Numbered from the stretch's first letter, positions 26,048 to 34,934 are shown. The stretch: 64,000 nucleotides of DNA from Streptomyces hygroscopicus (GCA_002021875.1 CP018627.1:7998001-8062000), one strand, 5' to 3'. Program-made: numbers and translations. Notes: generated by a model from the sequence alone, not told the origin.

Positions 26048-26210
26048 TGGGCGGCGAGGACGCGTCCTTGAAGCCGGGGCGCTTACCGGGCGTCAGGGCC
26101 AGGACGCGTCCTTACGGCGGGCGTCAGGGCTGGACCGCGGCCTTACGGGCGTCGGAGCCAGGCCCGGCCTCACCCGGCGTCAGAAGCTACGACGCGTCCT
26201 TACGGGCGCC
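26048..26210. repeat. Degenerate repeats around GACGCGTCCTTACGG at a gene 3' end
   Basis: GACGCGTCCTT(ACGG) occurs near 26058, 26103, 26133 (diverged) and 26191. The last copy is the 3' coding end of the gene at 26187-26732 (-), with the stop just beside it. The spacers share GGCGTCAG. The unit contains CCTTACG three times. Confidence 0.8.
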
Positions 26211-26732
26211 ACGGGCGCGCTTCTTGCGGCGGGCGAGGAGCTTCGGGAGCGCCGCCGGGATCGGCCGACGGGTGGTCGCCGGGGACGGCAGCGGGGCCGC
26301 CGCCAGGGAGCCGGTGGGGTGTTCGGCGAGCGCCCCGGGCGTGGGCTCCAGCCGCAGCACCCGGCATTCGCGCGCCCAGCGCTCCGCGATGTGGTCGGCG
26401 TCCGTCGCGTTCAGCCGCTTGCCCTTGAGCTCGTCGACCACCGCGGTCCACGCCTCGCCGCCCGGGGCCAGTTCGACCACCCGCGCGGGCCAGCCGACCA
26501 GGCGCCCGCCCTTGTCCTTGCTGCGCACGGTCACCGTGGCGCTTCCGCCGTCGGTCAGTCCGAGGCCCTGGAGGGGCTGCTCCTGGGGCCCGTCCCCGAC
26601 GAGGCAGACGGCGCCCTCGTGCCAGATGTGCCACAGGGCGCGCGGGGCGCCTTCGGTGCCCTGGACCCAGATGAGGGCGGACTTCTTGGCCGCCTCCTCG
26701 ACAAGGGCACGGTCCATCGGCGTCTGCGTCAT
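26187..26732 (-). CDS. Conserved hypothetical protein, possible split-barrel fold
   Basis: 181 residues. It begins MTQTPMDRALVEEAAKKSAL followed by IWVQ and a beta-rich segment (RALWHIWHEGAVCLVGDGPQ ...), then WPARVVELAPGGEAWTAVVDELKGKRLN. The middle looks like a small FMN-type split barrel, but no cofactor motif is certain. The C-terminus is basic (LLARRKKRARGARKDAS) and ends in repeat-derived codons. Function not assigned. It diverges from the EamA exporter gene. Confidence 0.75.
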   Translation of the reverse strand: MTQTPMDRALVEEAAKKSALIWVQGTEGAPRALWHIWHEGAVCLVGDGPQEQPLQGLGLTDGGSATVTVRSKDKGGRLVGWPARVVELAPGGEAWTAVVDELKGKRLNATDADHIAERWARECRVLRLEPTPGALAEHPTGSLAAAPLPSPATTRRPIPAALPKLLARRKKRARGARKDAS

Positions 26733-26805
26733 GCCGACAGCCTAGGCCAGTCACGCACCCGTCCCAGTCTGTGAAATGTCAGTTCCGTCTTATGTTCACG
26801 CGCCT

Positions 26806-26817
26806 TACGCTGGCGCC
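26806..26817 (+). promoter_or_regulatory. Candidate leaderless promoter of the EamA exporter
   Basis: TACGCT (26806-26811) ends 6 nt before GTG 26818, putting the +1 at the start codon. There is no ribosome-binding site before GTG 26818 or ATG 26776. Confidence 0.5.
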
Positions 26818-27777
26818 GTGCCCACCGCCCGCGCCGCGCGCACCCCAGCCCACACCGTCACCCCCGCCGCACCCGGTGACGGCGGTCGTCCCGGTGGTGG
26901 CGTTCCCGTCGACATCGCGCTCCTTACGGTCGCCATCGCCGGTGTCTCGCTCTCCGCGCCGCTGGCCGCCGCGACGGTGGCGCCCGCGCTCGCCATCGCC
27001 TTCTGGCGCAACGCCATGGCGGTGGGCGCGCTCACCCCGTTCGCGCTATGGCGCCACCGGGGCGAGCTGCGCGGGATGGGCCGCCGGGCGGCGCTGCTGT
27101 CGGTCGGGGCGGGGGCGCTGCTCGCGGTGCACTTCGGCGCCTGGCTGCCGAGCCTGCACATGACCTCCGTGGCCTCCTCGACCGCGCTGGTGACCACGAC
27201 CCCCATCTGGACGGCGCTGCTGCTGCGGCTGCGCGGCCACCGCCCGCCCACGCTCGCCTGGCTGGGCATGGGGCTCGCGATCCTCGGTGTGGTGATCCTC
27301 ACCGGCGTCGATCTGTCCGCTTCCCCACGCGCCCTGCTGGGCGACGCGCTCGCGCTGCTGGGCGGGGTGGCGGCGGCCGGGTACGTGCTGCTCGGGGCGG
27401 AGGTGCGCCGTTCGGTGAGCACCACCGCGTACGCCTACGTCTGTTACGCCACCACCAGCGTGCTCCTGCTGCTGACCTGCCTGGTGGCAGGCGCGCGGCT
27501 CGGCGGCTACAGCGGCACCACCTGGCTGCAGCTGGCGGTGCTGACGGTCACCGCACAGTTGCTCGGGCACACCCTCATCAACCGGGTGGTCAAGGGCCTC
27601 GGCCCCTCCGTCACCTCGACCGCGATCCTGCTGGAGACGCCGGGGGCGGCCCTGATCGCGGCCCTGTGGCTGGGCCAGATGCCGCCCGTGGCCGCCTACC
27701 CGGCGCTCGCGGTGATCCTCGGCGGGCTCGCGCTGGTCATCGTGGCGGACGGCAGGAAGTCCCGCCCGGGCCGGTGA
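26818..27777 (+). CDS. EamA/DMT-family exporter
   Basis: 319 residues from GTG 26818 (ATG 26776 would add 14). There are about ten hydrophobic helices in two EamA halves. The first half ends with SLHMTSVASSTALVTTTPIWTALL and the second with LGPSVTSTAILLETPGAALIAALWLGQ. Each half shows the family's characteristic helix. DMT exporters expel amino acids, nucleosides or other metabolites; the substrate here is unknown. A Pro/Ala-rich N-terminus precedes the first helix. It converges with the corA gene across a terminator. Confidence 0.9.
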   Translation: MPTARAARTPAHTVTPAAPGDGGRPGGGVPVDIALLTVAIAGVSLSAPLAAATVAPALAIAFWRNAMAVGALTPFALWRHRGELRGMGRRAALLSVGAGALLAVHFGAWLPSLHMTSVASSTALVTTTPIWTALLLRLRGHRPPTLAWLGMGLAILGVVILTGVDLSASPRALLGDALALLGGVAAAGYVLLGAEVRRSVSTTAYAYVCYATTSVLLLLTCLVAGARLGGYSGTTWLQLAVLTVTAQLLGHTLINRVVKGLGPSVTSTAILLETPGAALIAALWLGQMPPVAAYPALAVILGGLALVIVADGRKSRPGR

Positions 27778-27805
27778 AGGCCCCTTCGGACGGGCCAGGG
27801 CCCCT

Positions 27806-27836
27806 CGGACGGGCCCGGCCGATAGGGGCCCGTCCG
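27806..27836. terminator. Hairpin between the EamA and CorA genes
   Basis: CGGACGGGCCC (27806-27816) pairs with GGGCCCGTCCG (27826-27836), with a 9-nt loop. Confidence 0.65.
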
Positions 27837-27869
27837 TCCGCCGTCCGGCCCTGGAGTCGGCCGTTGCGC

Positions 27870-28970
27870 CTACAGCCAGCCGTTGCGCTTGAAGCCGCGG
27901 TGGATCGCGAAGCAGATGCCCACGGTGACGACGAGCACGGTCGGGTAGCCGAACTTCCAGCGCAGCTCCGGCATGTAGTCGAAGTTCATGCCGTAGATCC
28001 CCGCGATCATCGTCGGCACGGCGAAGATCGCCGCCCAGGACGTGATCTTCCGCATGTCCTCGTTCTGCGCGACCGTGGCCTGCGCCAGATTGGCCTGGAG
28101 GATCGAGTTCAGCAGGTCGTCGAAGGCCAGCACCTGCTCGTTGACCCGCGCCAGATGGTCCGCGACGTCGCGGAAGTACTTCTGGATGTCGGGGTCCACC
28201 AGCCGCATCGGCCGCTCGCTCAGTAGCTGCATCGGCCGCAGCAGCGGCGAGACGGCCCGCTTGAACTCCAGGACCTCGCGCTTGAGCTGGTAGATCCGGC
28301 CCGCGTCGCCGCCCCGCCGGGAGGTCGCGGCCGAGAAGACATCGATCTCGACCTCGTCGATGTCGTCCTGGACCGCGTCGGCGACCGCGAGATAGCCGTC
28401 GACGACCTGGTCGGCGATGGCGTGCAGCACCGCGGAGGGGCCCTTGGCGAGCAGCTCGGGGTCCTGCTGGAGCCGGTGGCGCAGGGCGCGCAGCGAGCCC
28501 TGGCCGCCGTGCCGCACGGTCACGATGAAGTTCCGGCCGGTGAAGCACATCACCTCACCGGTCTCCACCACCTCGCTGGTCGAGGTGAGTTCGGCGTGCT
28601 CGACGTAGTGGATGGTCTTGAAGACGGTGAAGAGGGTGTCGTCGTACCGCTCCAGCTTGGGCCGCTGATGGGCCTGCACCGCGTCCTCGACCGCCAGCGG
28701 GTGCAGCCCGAACTCCTGGGCGATCCCCGCGAACTCGCGCTCGGTCGGCTCATGCAGCCCGATCCAGGCGAACCCGCCCTCCTCGCGGACCCGCTCCATG
28801 GCCTGCGCCGGGCTCACGTGGTCGCTGACCCGCTTGCCGTCGCGGTAGACCGCGCAGTCGACCACGGCGCTGGTGACCGACGGGTCACGCGTCGCGTCGT
28901 AGTCACTGGAGTTACGGGTGCGGCGCAGAGCGGGGCGGACGGCTGCACGCAGGTCACGGATCATCGACAT
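27870..28970 (-). CDS. corA: CorA-family divalent metal (Mg2+/Co2+) channel
   Basis: 366 residues from ATG 28970 (GAAGGAG 8 nt upstream). The large cytosolic N-terminal domain (GFAWIGLHEPTEREF, HPLAVEDAVQAHQRPKLERYDDTLF) is followed by long helices. Two C-terminal membrane helices come last, with the selectivity motif GMN at 327-329 (YGMNFDYMPEL). A pentamer in the membrane takes up magnesium. Its 3' end carries a small direct repeat around the stop (GCCGTTGCGC at 27860 and 27879). With the PRC/MgtE_N/CBS protein, this is the second magnesium-linked gene in the neighbourhood. Confidence 0.94.
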   Translation of the reverse strand: MSMIRDLRAAVRPALRRTRNSSDYDATRDPSVTSAVVDCAVYRDGKRVSDHVSPAQAMERVREEGGFAWIGLHEPTEREFAGIAQEFGLHPLAVEDAVQAHQRPKLERYDDTLFTVFKTIHYVEHAELTSTSEVVETGEVMCFTGRNFIVTVRHGGQGSLRALRHRLQQDPELLAKGPSAVLHAIADQVVDGYLAVADAVQDDIDEVEIDVFSAATSRRGGDAGRIYQLKREVLEFKRAVSPLLRPMQLLSERPMRLVDPDIQKYFRDVADHLARVNEQVLAFDDLLNSILQANLAQATVAQNEDMRKITSWAAIFAVPTMIAGIYGMNFDYMPELRWKFGYPTVLVVTVGICFAIHRGFKRNGWL

Positions 28971-29419
28971 GACGGGCTCCTTCACGAGGCGGCCGTCAGC
29001 GGCGGGCGCGCGGCGCAGCGCTGCGCCCGGAAGGTGGACGTACGACACCCGGTGCCCGTACGTCCGCAAAGCGGGCGGCGCTCCGTGCGATGGCGCTGAC
29101 GGAAGTTCTTCGGAACTGAACAAAGCGGTACGAAGGCGCTCTACCGTCAGATGCCCTGGATGCGAGATGGCTTCGCGTGTTTCACCGCCGGGGGGCGGGG
29201 TACGGAAGGCTTCAGATCATGGAGACGCATACCAAGGGGAAACGACGGGAGAACTGTCGGTACTGCACGGTCGACTAGGATCCACCGCAGCCCCACCTCC
29301 TCCGGCCGGTCCCCCGTGAGGGACGACGTGTAACTCCCTGGGCAGGGATTAAGGCTATCAGTCGGCAGAACCGTTACGTCGCCGCTTTGCCCGTTCGATA
29401 CGCGATCTATGCTCACCGC
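28971..29419. promoter_or_regulatory. 449-bp divergent intergenic region; leaderless promoter for the SUFU gene
   Basis: No gene and no known riboswitch (M-box) was recognised upstream of corA. At the right end, TATGCT (29408-29413) ends 6 nt before ATG 29420, with TTTGCC (29386-29391) 16 bp upstream; this suits a leaderless transcript. The middle has no strong dyad. An open frame at 29147-29416 (-) looks non-coding. Confidence 0.5.
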
Positions 29420-30025
29420 ATGTCAGACGTTCTTCAGCTGGTCGAGGCCCGGTTGATCACCGCGCTGGGCGAGCCGGACGCCCGCGCGGCCATCACTTTC
29501 GTCGGTACGGACCGCATTGACGTGCTGCGATTCCGGGACGGGAGCGATGTGATCCGCTACGCCACCCTCGGCATGTCGGACCATCCGATGACCAGCCCGA
29601 CCGCCACCGTCGCCGACCCCCTGCGCGGGCCGCGCGCCGAGCTGGTGCTGACCGTAAGGGCCGGCGGCCGCGGCCCCGACCTCGCCGTCCTCGACGAGGT
29701 GCTCCGCCCGCTCGCCGTGCTGGCCGCCTCCCCCCAGGTCGAGGGGGTCGTGGTGACGCCCGGCGCGTCGCTGGAGCTCGGCGGGCCGCTGTGGCCCGGG
29801 GCGTCCTTCAGCTCCGTCCTGGTCGCCGAACCGGGCGGCCTGGTCGAGGACTTGGAGCTGCTGGAGCCGATGGAGCCGGTGCGCTTCCTGCCCATGCTGC
29901 CGATGACCGCGAACGAGGCGGCGTGGAAGCGGGTGCACGGCGCCGGCGCCCTCCAGGACCGCTGGCTGCGGCACGGTACGGATCTGCGCGACCCGGCGCG
30001 GGCTGGGGTGCCGCTGACGGGCTGA
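29420..30025 (+). CDS. Suppressor-of-fused (SUFU) domain protein
   Basis: 201 residues. It begins MSDVLQLVEARLITALGEPD. The body, with VLRFRDGSDVIRYATLGMSDHPM and RAELVLTVR, is the typical start of bacterial SUFU domains. The role in bacteria is unclear; such domains often occur as immunity or binding modules. There is no membrane segment. A lone SUFU domain next to DUF6758 and PHP genes is a Streptomyces arrangement I recall, so housekeeping is likelier than toxin immunity. No ribosome-binding site, consistent with a leaderless start. Confidence 0.85.
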   Translation: MSDVLQLVEARLITALGEPDARAAITFVGTDRIDVLRFRDGSDVIRYATLGMSDHPMTSPTATVADPLRGPRAELVLTVRAGGRGPDLAVLDEVLRPLAVLAASPQVEGVVVTPGASLELGGPLWPGASFSSVLVAEPGGLVEDLELLEPMEPVRFLPMLPMTANEAAWKRVHGAGALQDRWLRHGTDLRDPARAGVPLTG

Positions 30026-30188
30026 GGCCCGTAAGGACGTCTTTCGCGGGCGAGGCGCCGGACGAACCGCGGTGCCGACGGCCCATCCCTCCCGGGCCCG
30101 GCGCCGGACGGGAACTCCTGCGGGAAGTGACCTCCGGACGGGTGATCGTCCTTGACGCGACGACGACCGGGGAGGACCGTGGGGGCCT

Positions 30189-30830
30189 ATGAGGGGCGAA
30201 CCCAGTTGCCCGAAATGCGGTGGCCGGGTGCGAGCACCCGGTCTCTTCGCCGACTCCTGGCAGTGCGGAGTGCACGGCACGGTGCACCCTCAACAGCCGG
30301 TCGTTCCGCCGAGCGTCGAAGCGCTCGTGGTGGTCACCAACCGCGCCCGGGTGCCCGTATGGATGCCGTGGCCGCTGCCCGTGGGCTGGCTGTTCACCGG
30401 TGTGGCCTGCGCCGGGGACGACCGCAGCGGCGGCCGGGCCACCGCCGTGGCCTGCTCCGGACCCGGACCGCTGGGCGGCCCGGGGGAGCTGCTGCTGATC
30501 GCCGAGGAGCTCGGCGTCGGGCTCGGCGCGCGTTTCGCGGGCATCCCGGGGCCCGATCCGGGGCCGGGGATGCGGGTCGACAAGCCGCCGCACGTCAAGG
30601 TGCTGGCCGCCGGGCGGCCCACCCCGCTGTGGCATGTCGAAGGCACCCCGGACGACCGCGCCGTCTTCGCGGGCGAGGCGTGCGGGCTGTGGCTGTGGGC
30701 GGTCGTCTGGCCCGAGCAGACCGGACTGCTGATGTACGACGAGATGGTGCTCACCGATCTGCGGGACGCGGGGGCCGAGGTCGACCTGGTGCCCTGCGGG
30801 GCGCTCTCACCGAGGCTGCTCTCGCCCTGA
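30189..30830 (+). CDS. DUF6758-type protein with N-terminal zinc ribbon
   Basis: 213 residues. The first 35 residues hold a zinc-ribbon half (CPKCGGRVRAPG...WQCGVHG). The rest is hydrophobic in patches but probably soluble (VWMPWPLPVGWLFTGVACAG, then PLWHVEGTPDDRAVF). This matches the Streptomyces family DUF6758, from memory. Function unknown. It begins at ATG 30189 after GGGGAGG at 30170-30176 or thereabouts. It is likely co-oriented with the SUFU and PHP genes. Confidence 0.8.
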   Translation: MRGEPSCPKCGGRVRAPGLFADSWQCGVHGTVHPQQPVVPPSVEALVVVTNRARVPVWMPWPLPVGWLFTGVACAGDDRSGGRATAVACSGPGPLGGPGELLLIAEELGVGLGARFAGIPGPDPGPGMRVDKPPHVKVLAAGRPTPLWHVEGTPDDRAVFAGEACGLWLWAVVWPEQTGLLMYDEMVLTDLRDAGAEVDLVPCGALSPRLLSP

Positions 30831-30994
30831 GCCGCCTCGCCGCCGGAGCGTAGTCGTCGGAGTCCTACCGCCGGAGTCTCGCCGCTGCCGGCGGCTCCAG
30901 CGCGAGTCAAGGGGCGCCGATCCGGGCATCTCCGGGCGTGGTTATGCTGGGGCGTCCCATCGGTCCGTCCCGAACGCAGCTTGGAGCCCGTGCC

Positions 30995-31849
30995 GTGCGC
31001 ATCGATCTGCACACCCACTCCACTGCCTCGGACGGTACGGACACCCCCGCCGAGCTGGTGCGCAATGCCGCCGCCGCGGGGCTGGACGTCGTCGCGCTCA
31101 CCGACCACGACACCGTCGGCGGCTATGCGGAGGCGACGCGGGCGCTGCCCTCCGGGCTGACCCTGGTCACCGGCGCCGAGCTGTCCTGCCGCCTGAACGG
31201 GGTGAGCCTGCACATGCTGGCGTACCTCTTCGACCCGGACGAGCCCGAGCTGGCGGCCGAGCGCGAGCTGGTGCGCGACGACCGGGTGCCCCGGGCCCAG
31301 GCGATGGTCGCGAAGCTGCGCGAGCTGGACGTGCCGATCACCTGGGAGCGGGTGGCGGAGATCGCTGGGGACGGGGCCGTCGGACGGCCGCACATCGCCA
31401 CCGCGCTGGTCGACCTGGGCGTCGTGGAGAGCGTCTCGGACGCCTTCACCCAGGACTGGCTGGCCGACGGCGGCCGGGCGCATGTGGAGAAGCACGAGTC
31501 GGACCCATTCGAGGCGATCCGGCTGATCAAGGGCGCCGGCGGGGTCGCGGTCTTCGCGCATCCGCGGGCCGTCAAGCGGGGCCAGTGCGTACCGGAGAGC
31601 GCGATCGGCGAGCTGGCGGCGGCGGGTCTCGACGGTATCGAGGTCGACCACATGGACCACGACGAGGACACCCGTGCGCGGCTGCGCGGCCTCGCCGCCG
31701 AGCTCGGTCTGCTCGCCACCGGCTCCAGCGACTACCACGGCAGCCGTAAGACCTGTCGGCTCGGCGAGTACACGACCGACCCCGAGGTCTACGGGGAGAT
31801 CGTGCGCCGGGCGACCGGGGCCTTCCCGGTGCCGGGCACGGGCGGCTGA
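30995..31849 (+). CDS. PHP-domain phosphoesterase
   Basis: 284 residues from GTG 30995 (TTGGAG 8 nt upstream). Metal motifs of the PHP family are visible in order: DLHTHSTASDGTDTP, ALTDHDT, the central GRPHIA, VFAHPRA, and GSSDYHG. Stand-alone PHP proteins of this length (YciV/RNase AM-like) are 5'-3' exoribonucleases or 3',5'-bisnucleotide phosphatases. A -10-like TATGCT lies at 30943-30948. MarC follows in the same direction. Confidence 0.92.
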   Translation: MRIDLHTHSTASDGTDTPAELVRNAAAAGLDVVALTDHDTVGGYAEATRALPSGLTLVTGAELSCRLNGVSLHMLAYLFDPDEPELAAERELVRDDRVPRAQAMVAKLRELDVPITWERVAEIAGDGAVGRPHIATALVDLGVVESVSDAFTQDWLADGGRAHVEKHESDPFEAIRLIKGAGGVAVFAHPRAVKRGQCVPESAIGELAAAGLDGIEVDHMDHDEDTRARLRGLAAELGLLATGSSDYHGSRKTCRLGEYTTDPEVYGEIVRRATGAFPVPGTGG

Positions 31850-31964
31850 GCGCGCCCCTCCCGCTGTCCCCTCCCTTCTCCCGCCTCCCCTTCCCCTGCC
31901 TTCCCTCCGTTTCCCGTACCGCATCAGCGCCGCACCGCTGCTCATCCCCGCAAGGCCATTCACC

Positions 31965-32570
31965 GTGTTCGACGTCGCCGTCTTCGGCTCCCTCTTCCTC
32001 ACCCTGTTCGTGATCATGGACCCGCCGGGCATCACACCCATCTTTCTCGCGCTGACCTCGGGCCGTCCGGCCAAGGTGCAGCGCAGGATGGCGGGCCAGG
32101 CGGCGGCCGTCGCCTTCGGCGTCATCGCCGTCTTCGGCATCGGCGGTCAGCAGATCCTCGACTATCTGCATGTCTCCGTCCCCGCGCTGATGATCGCGGG
32201 CGGGCTGCTGCTCCTGCTGATCGCGCTCAGTCTGCTGACCGGTAAGAGCGACGAGCCGAGCCAGACCAAGGACGTCAATGTGGCGCTCGTCCCGCTCGGC
32301 ATGCCGCTGCTGGCCGGGCCGGGCGCGATCGTCTCGGTGATCCTCGCCGTCCAGCACGCGCCCGGGCTCGCCGATCAGGTGGCGGTGTGGTCCGCGATCG
32401 TGGCCATGCATGTCGTGCTGTGGCTCACCATGCGCTACTCGCTGCTGATCATTCGCGTGATCAAGGAAGGGGGAGTGGTGCTGGTCACCCGGCTGTCCGG
32501 GATGATGCTCTCCGCTATCGCGGTCCAGCAGATCATCAACGGGGTCCTCCAGGTGGCCCATACCGCCTGA
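31965..32570 (+). CDS. MarC-family (UPF0056) membrane protein
   Basis: 201 residues from GTG 31965, with six hydrophobic helices. The family signature is seen in FVIMDPPGITPIFLALT and the mirror motif VPLGMPLLAGPGAIVSVIL. The inverted-repeat topology resembles transporters. The antibiotic-resistance link implied by the name is not established for the family. It ends 10 bp before a strong terminator, closing the PHP-MarC unit. Confidence 0.92.
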   Translation: MFDVAVFGSLFLTLFVIMDPPGITPIFLALTSGRPAKVQRRMAGQAAAVAFGVIAVFGIGGQQILDYLHVSVPALMIAGGLLLLLIALSLLTGKSDEPSQTKDVNVALVPLGMPLLAGPGAIVSVILAVQHAPGLADQVAVWSAIVAMHVVLWLTMRYSLLIIRVIKEGGVVLVTRLSGMMLSAIAVQQIINGVLQVAHTA

Positions 32571-32579
32571 CATGACACA

Positions 32580-32612
32580 AGCGCCCCCGTACCGTCGCGG
32601 TACGGGGGCGCT
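32580..32612 (+). terminator. 15-bp hairpin after the MarC gene
   Basis: AGCGCCCCCGTACCG (32580-32594) pairs exactly with CGGTACGGGGGCGCT (32598-32612), loop TCG. It also lies beyond the stop of the small gene on the other strand, so it may act both ways. Confidence 0.88.
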
Positions 32613-32645
32613 CGACGCTCTGTGCTGCTGGAGGGCCTTACGGCA

Positions 32646-32798
32646 CTACCGGGCGGCGGTCTCGGCTGGACGGATGTAGATGCGCTGGCCGATAGCGGCG
32701 GCCTGCTGCACGATCCGATTGACGGAGGCGGCGTCTACGACGGTGCTGTCGATGGCACTGCCGTCGACATCGTCAAGGCGCATGATCTCGAAGCGCAA
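32646..32798 (-). CDS. Conserved small protein, 50 residues, TTG start
   Basis: From TTG 32798 the protein begins LRFEIMRLDDVDGSAIDSTV, then a helix (VVDAASVNRIVQQAAAIGQRIYIRP). I recognise this sequence as a recurrent small Streptomyces protein of unknown function. GGGAG lies 9 nt before the TTG, while the internal ATG 32783 has no good ribosome-binding site, so TTG is preferred. It is monocistronic, between the MarC terminator and an AT-rich promoter region. Confidence 0.78.
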   Translation of the reverse strand: MRFEIMRLDDVDGSAIDSTVVDAASVNRIVQQAAAIGQRIYIRPAETAAR

Positions 32799-32904
32799 AG
32801 TGGCTTCTCCCTTCGTCTGATCCTCCTGAAGGAGAACTGATGTGTACGGAGTCGCGCAGCTTCGCTGCCGCGCCCTCCTGTACGTGTTCAACGAGAGGGT
32901 CCCC

Positions 32905-32937
32905 CAAAAACATTCCCTACGCTAATAAAATTTTTTC
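32905..32937. other. AT-rich island in the promoter region of two divergent genes
   Basis: The segment CAAAAACATTCCC...TAATAAAATTTTTTC is about 70% A/T, within DNA that is otherwise GC-dominated. It lies between the 50-residue gene (-) and the NYN gene (+). AAAATTTT is palindromic, and the surrounding TACGCT and TAGCGT (complement) could serve as -10 boxes. Confidence 0.7.
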
Positions 32938-33015
32938 GCAGCCTAAGTATCTGCTGGTGGCCGGTGCGGGGTCCGGTTGTGCCTCTCACACGGCCGCCCG
33001 GAGAATGAACCGCGT

Positions 33016-33945
33016 ATGAGTGAAGCGATGCCTCCGGGCCTACCAGACCTCGCCTCGATCGTCGCGGGCATCGAGCGGACCAACGAGCTGCTGCAGCGCG
33101 TGCTCGCCGAGGTCGCGACCACGCCCTCGACGCACGCGATCTTCGTGGACGCGGGGTATGTCTACGCGGCCGCCGGCCGGCTCGTCGCGGGCACGGAGGA
33201 CCGCCGCGCGTTCGAGCTGGACGCCGAGGGGCTCATCGAGGCGTTCATCGACAAGGCGCGCACGATCTTCCCGGACAGCAGGCTGCTGCGCGTCTACTGG
33301 TTCGACGGCGCCCGGCGCCGGATCCACACCCCGGAGCAGCAGAGCATCGCGGAGCTGCCCGACGTCAAGGTCCGGCTCGGCAACCTCAACGCCAACAACC
33401 AGCAGAAGGGCGTCGACTCGCTCATCCGCTCCGACCTGGAATCCCTCGCCCGCCACCGCGCCATCGGCGACGCCGTGCTGATCGGCGGCGACGAGGACCT
33501 GGTCTCCGCCGTCGAGGCGGCTCAGGGCTACGGGGCACGCGTCCACCTGTGGGGCATCGAGGCCCTCGACGGGCGCAACCAGGCCGAGCCGCTGCTGTGG
33601 GAGGTCGACAGCCAGCGCACCTTCGACCTCGACTTCTGCAAGCCGTACGTCACCCGGCGGGCCACCGGCTACGAGCTGAACGGCGACTCGCCGCTGTGCG
33701 GGCCCGCCCCGACCCGGGACGAGGTGCGCTTCGTCGGGGCGCAGATCGCCGCCCAGTGGCTGTCCGCACGCGGCCGGGAGACGCTCGCGGAGCTGCTGCC
33801 GGGCCATCCGTATCTGCCCGGCTCCGTGGACCAGGAGCTGCTGATCGACGCGGAGGGGCTGTTGCGGCTCTCGCTGCGTGCCCACGCCGATCTGCGGCGC
33901 GCCCTGCGGGATGGCTTCTGGGAGCATCTGCAGGCGCAGTACTGA
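33016..33945 (+). CDS. NYN (PIN-like) domain protein, putative RNase
   Basis: 309 residues from ATG 33016. The N-terminal NYN domain shows the acidic active-site residues in IFVDAGYVY, YWFDGARRR, KGVDSLIRSDL and LIGGDEDLV, as in the PIN/NYN nuclease superfamily. The C-terminal part (from about residue 215) reads like a LOTUS/OST-HTH-type RNA-binding domain (RDEVRFVGAQIAAQWLSARG), although this is less certain. A role in RNA processing is likely. GGAGAATG lies upstream of the start. Confidence 0.87.
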   Translation: MSEAMPPGLPDLASIVAGIERTNELLQRVLAEVATTPSTHAIFVDAGYVYAAAGRLVAGTEDRRAFELDAEGLIEAFIDKARTIFPDSRLLRVYWFDGARRRIHTPEQQSIAELPDVKVRLGNLNANNQQKGVDSLIRSDLESLARHRAIGDAVLIGGDEDLVSAVEAAQGYGARVHLWGIEALDGRNQAEPLLWEVDSQRTFDLDFCKPYVTRRATGYELNGDSPLCGPAPTRDEVRFVGAQIAAQWLSARGRETLAELLPGHPYLPGSVDQELLIDAEGLLRLSLRAHADLRRALRDGFWEHLQAQY

Positions 33946-34040
33946 GCCGCTCCGACCCTTTCCCGGCTCCCGGCGCATCTGATCCGCTTCGGGCTCGGCC
34001 CAGGTCGCGTTCTGGCTCGGCCCGCGTCGCTCGGCCCACG

Positions 34041-34086
34041 TCCGTCAGCCCACGTCGCGCCAGTCCGTCAGCCCACGTCGCGCCAG
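34041..34086. repeat. 23-bp perfect direct repeat across a stop codon
   Basis: TCCGTCAGCCCACGTCGCGCCAG occurs at 34041-34063 and, identically, at 34064-34086. The second copy contains the stop and last codons of the hydrolase gene on the minus strand. Diverged partial copies precede it (GCTCGGCCCACGTC). Confidence 0.93.
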
Positions 34087-34934
34087 AAGGAGGTCAGGGC
34101 GTCGGCGGTGGGGTGGGCCCGCTCGGTGTTGGGGGAGTGCCCGGCGCCGTCGATCACGGTCCGGCGGGCGGCCAGCCGTTCGGCCATCTCGTCGATCAGC
34201 GGCACCGGCCAGGCGTAGTCCGACTCACCGGAGAGCACATGGGTACGCAGCCGCAGCGCCGCCAGCTCATCGACCCGGTCCGGCTCAGCGGTGAGCTGCC
34301 GCCCTGTGACGATCAGCTGCTCCGGTACGGTCCCGAGCCAGCGCTGATGCAGGAACTCCGCCACCCCGGGCGGTGTCGCCGCGTCGGCCGCCTCGGGCGG
34401 ATCCAGCTCGCGCATCGCCTGCCATACGGACTCCATGTCCATCACGGTCAGCGCGTCGATCAGCAGCTTGATCCGGGCGCACTGGGGGGCGGAGATGGCC
34501 GCCGGGCCGGAACTCATGATCGTCAGCGAGGCGAACGCGCCCGGGTCGCGCAGTACGGCCGCCCGCGCGATCAGCCCGCCGAGTGAGTGCCCGAGCAGAT
34601 GGACCGGGTCCTCGGTCGCCGCGCTCAGGGCGGTGGCCTGCGCGAGCAGGTCCTGGGCCAGCTCGTCCTGGGCGTACGCGGCCTCCTTACGGGGGCCAGG
34701 ACTCTCGTGCTGCCCCCGCCCGTCGACGGCGACGACCCGGAAGCCGGCCGAGGCGAGCGGCTCCAGCAGCGCGATGAAGTCCTCCTTGCTCCCGGTGAAC
34801 CCCGGGATCAGCAGGACGGTCCCGCGCGCGGCCGAAGCGGGCCGCGCGTCATGGACGGCGAACTCCCCGCGCGCGGTCCGGAGGCGGTACGCACGGGCGC
34901 CCGCGGGCAGTGTGAGAAAGGGCGGCCTGCTCAT
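34068..34934 (-). CDS. Alpha/beta-hydrolase
   Basis: 288 residues. It shows LIPGFTGSKED, AVDGRGQHES, the nucleophile elbow GHSLGG with S117, and the late His in GAGHSPN. It is typical of small esterase or lipase-like hydrolases. There is no signal peptide, so it is cytoplasmic. The substrate is unknown. On the coding strand TATAGC ends about 9 nt before ATG 34934 and there is no ribosome-binding site, suggesting a leaderless or short-leader transcript. Confidence 0.9.
   Translation of the reverse strand: MSRPPFLTLPAGARAYRLRTARGEFAVHDARPASAARGTVLLIPGFTGSKEDFIALLEPLASAGFRVVAVDGRGQHESPGPRKEAAYAQDELAQDLLAQATALSAATEDPVHLLGHSLGGLIARAAVLRDPGAFASLTIMSSGPAAISAPQCARIKLLIDALTVMDMESVWQAMRELDPPEAADAATPPGVAEFLHQRWLGTVPEQLIVTGRQLTAEPDRVDELAALRLRTHVLSGESDYAWPVPLIDEMAERLAARRTVIDGAGHSPNTERAHPTADALTSFWRDVG

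Noticed and set aside
29147..29416. 89-codon minus-strand frame upstream of corA
   Set aside because: No ribosome-binding site, no conserved pattern, and it covers the SUFU promoter.
28971..29419. Mg2+ riboswitch (M-box) before corA
   Set aside because: No M-box-like conserved core was found on the minus strand. The segment has no strong structured domain by eye.
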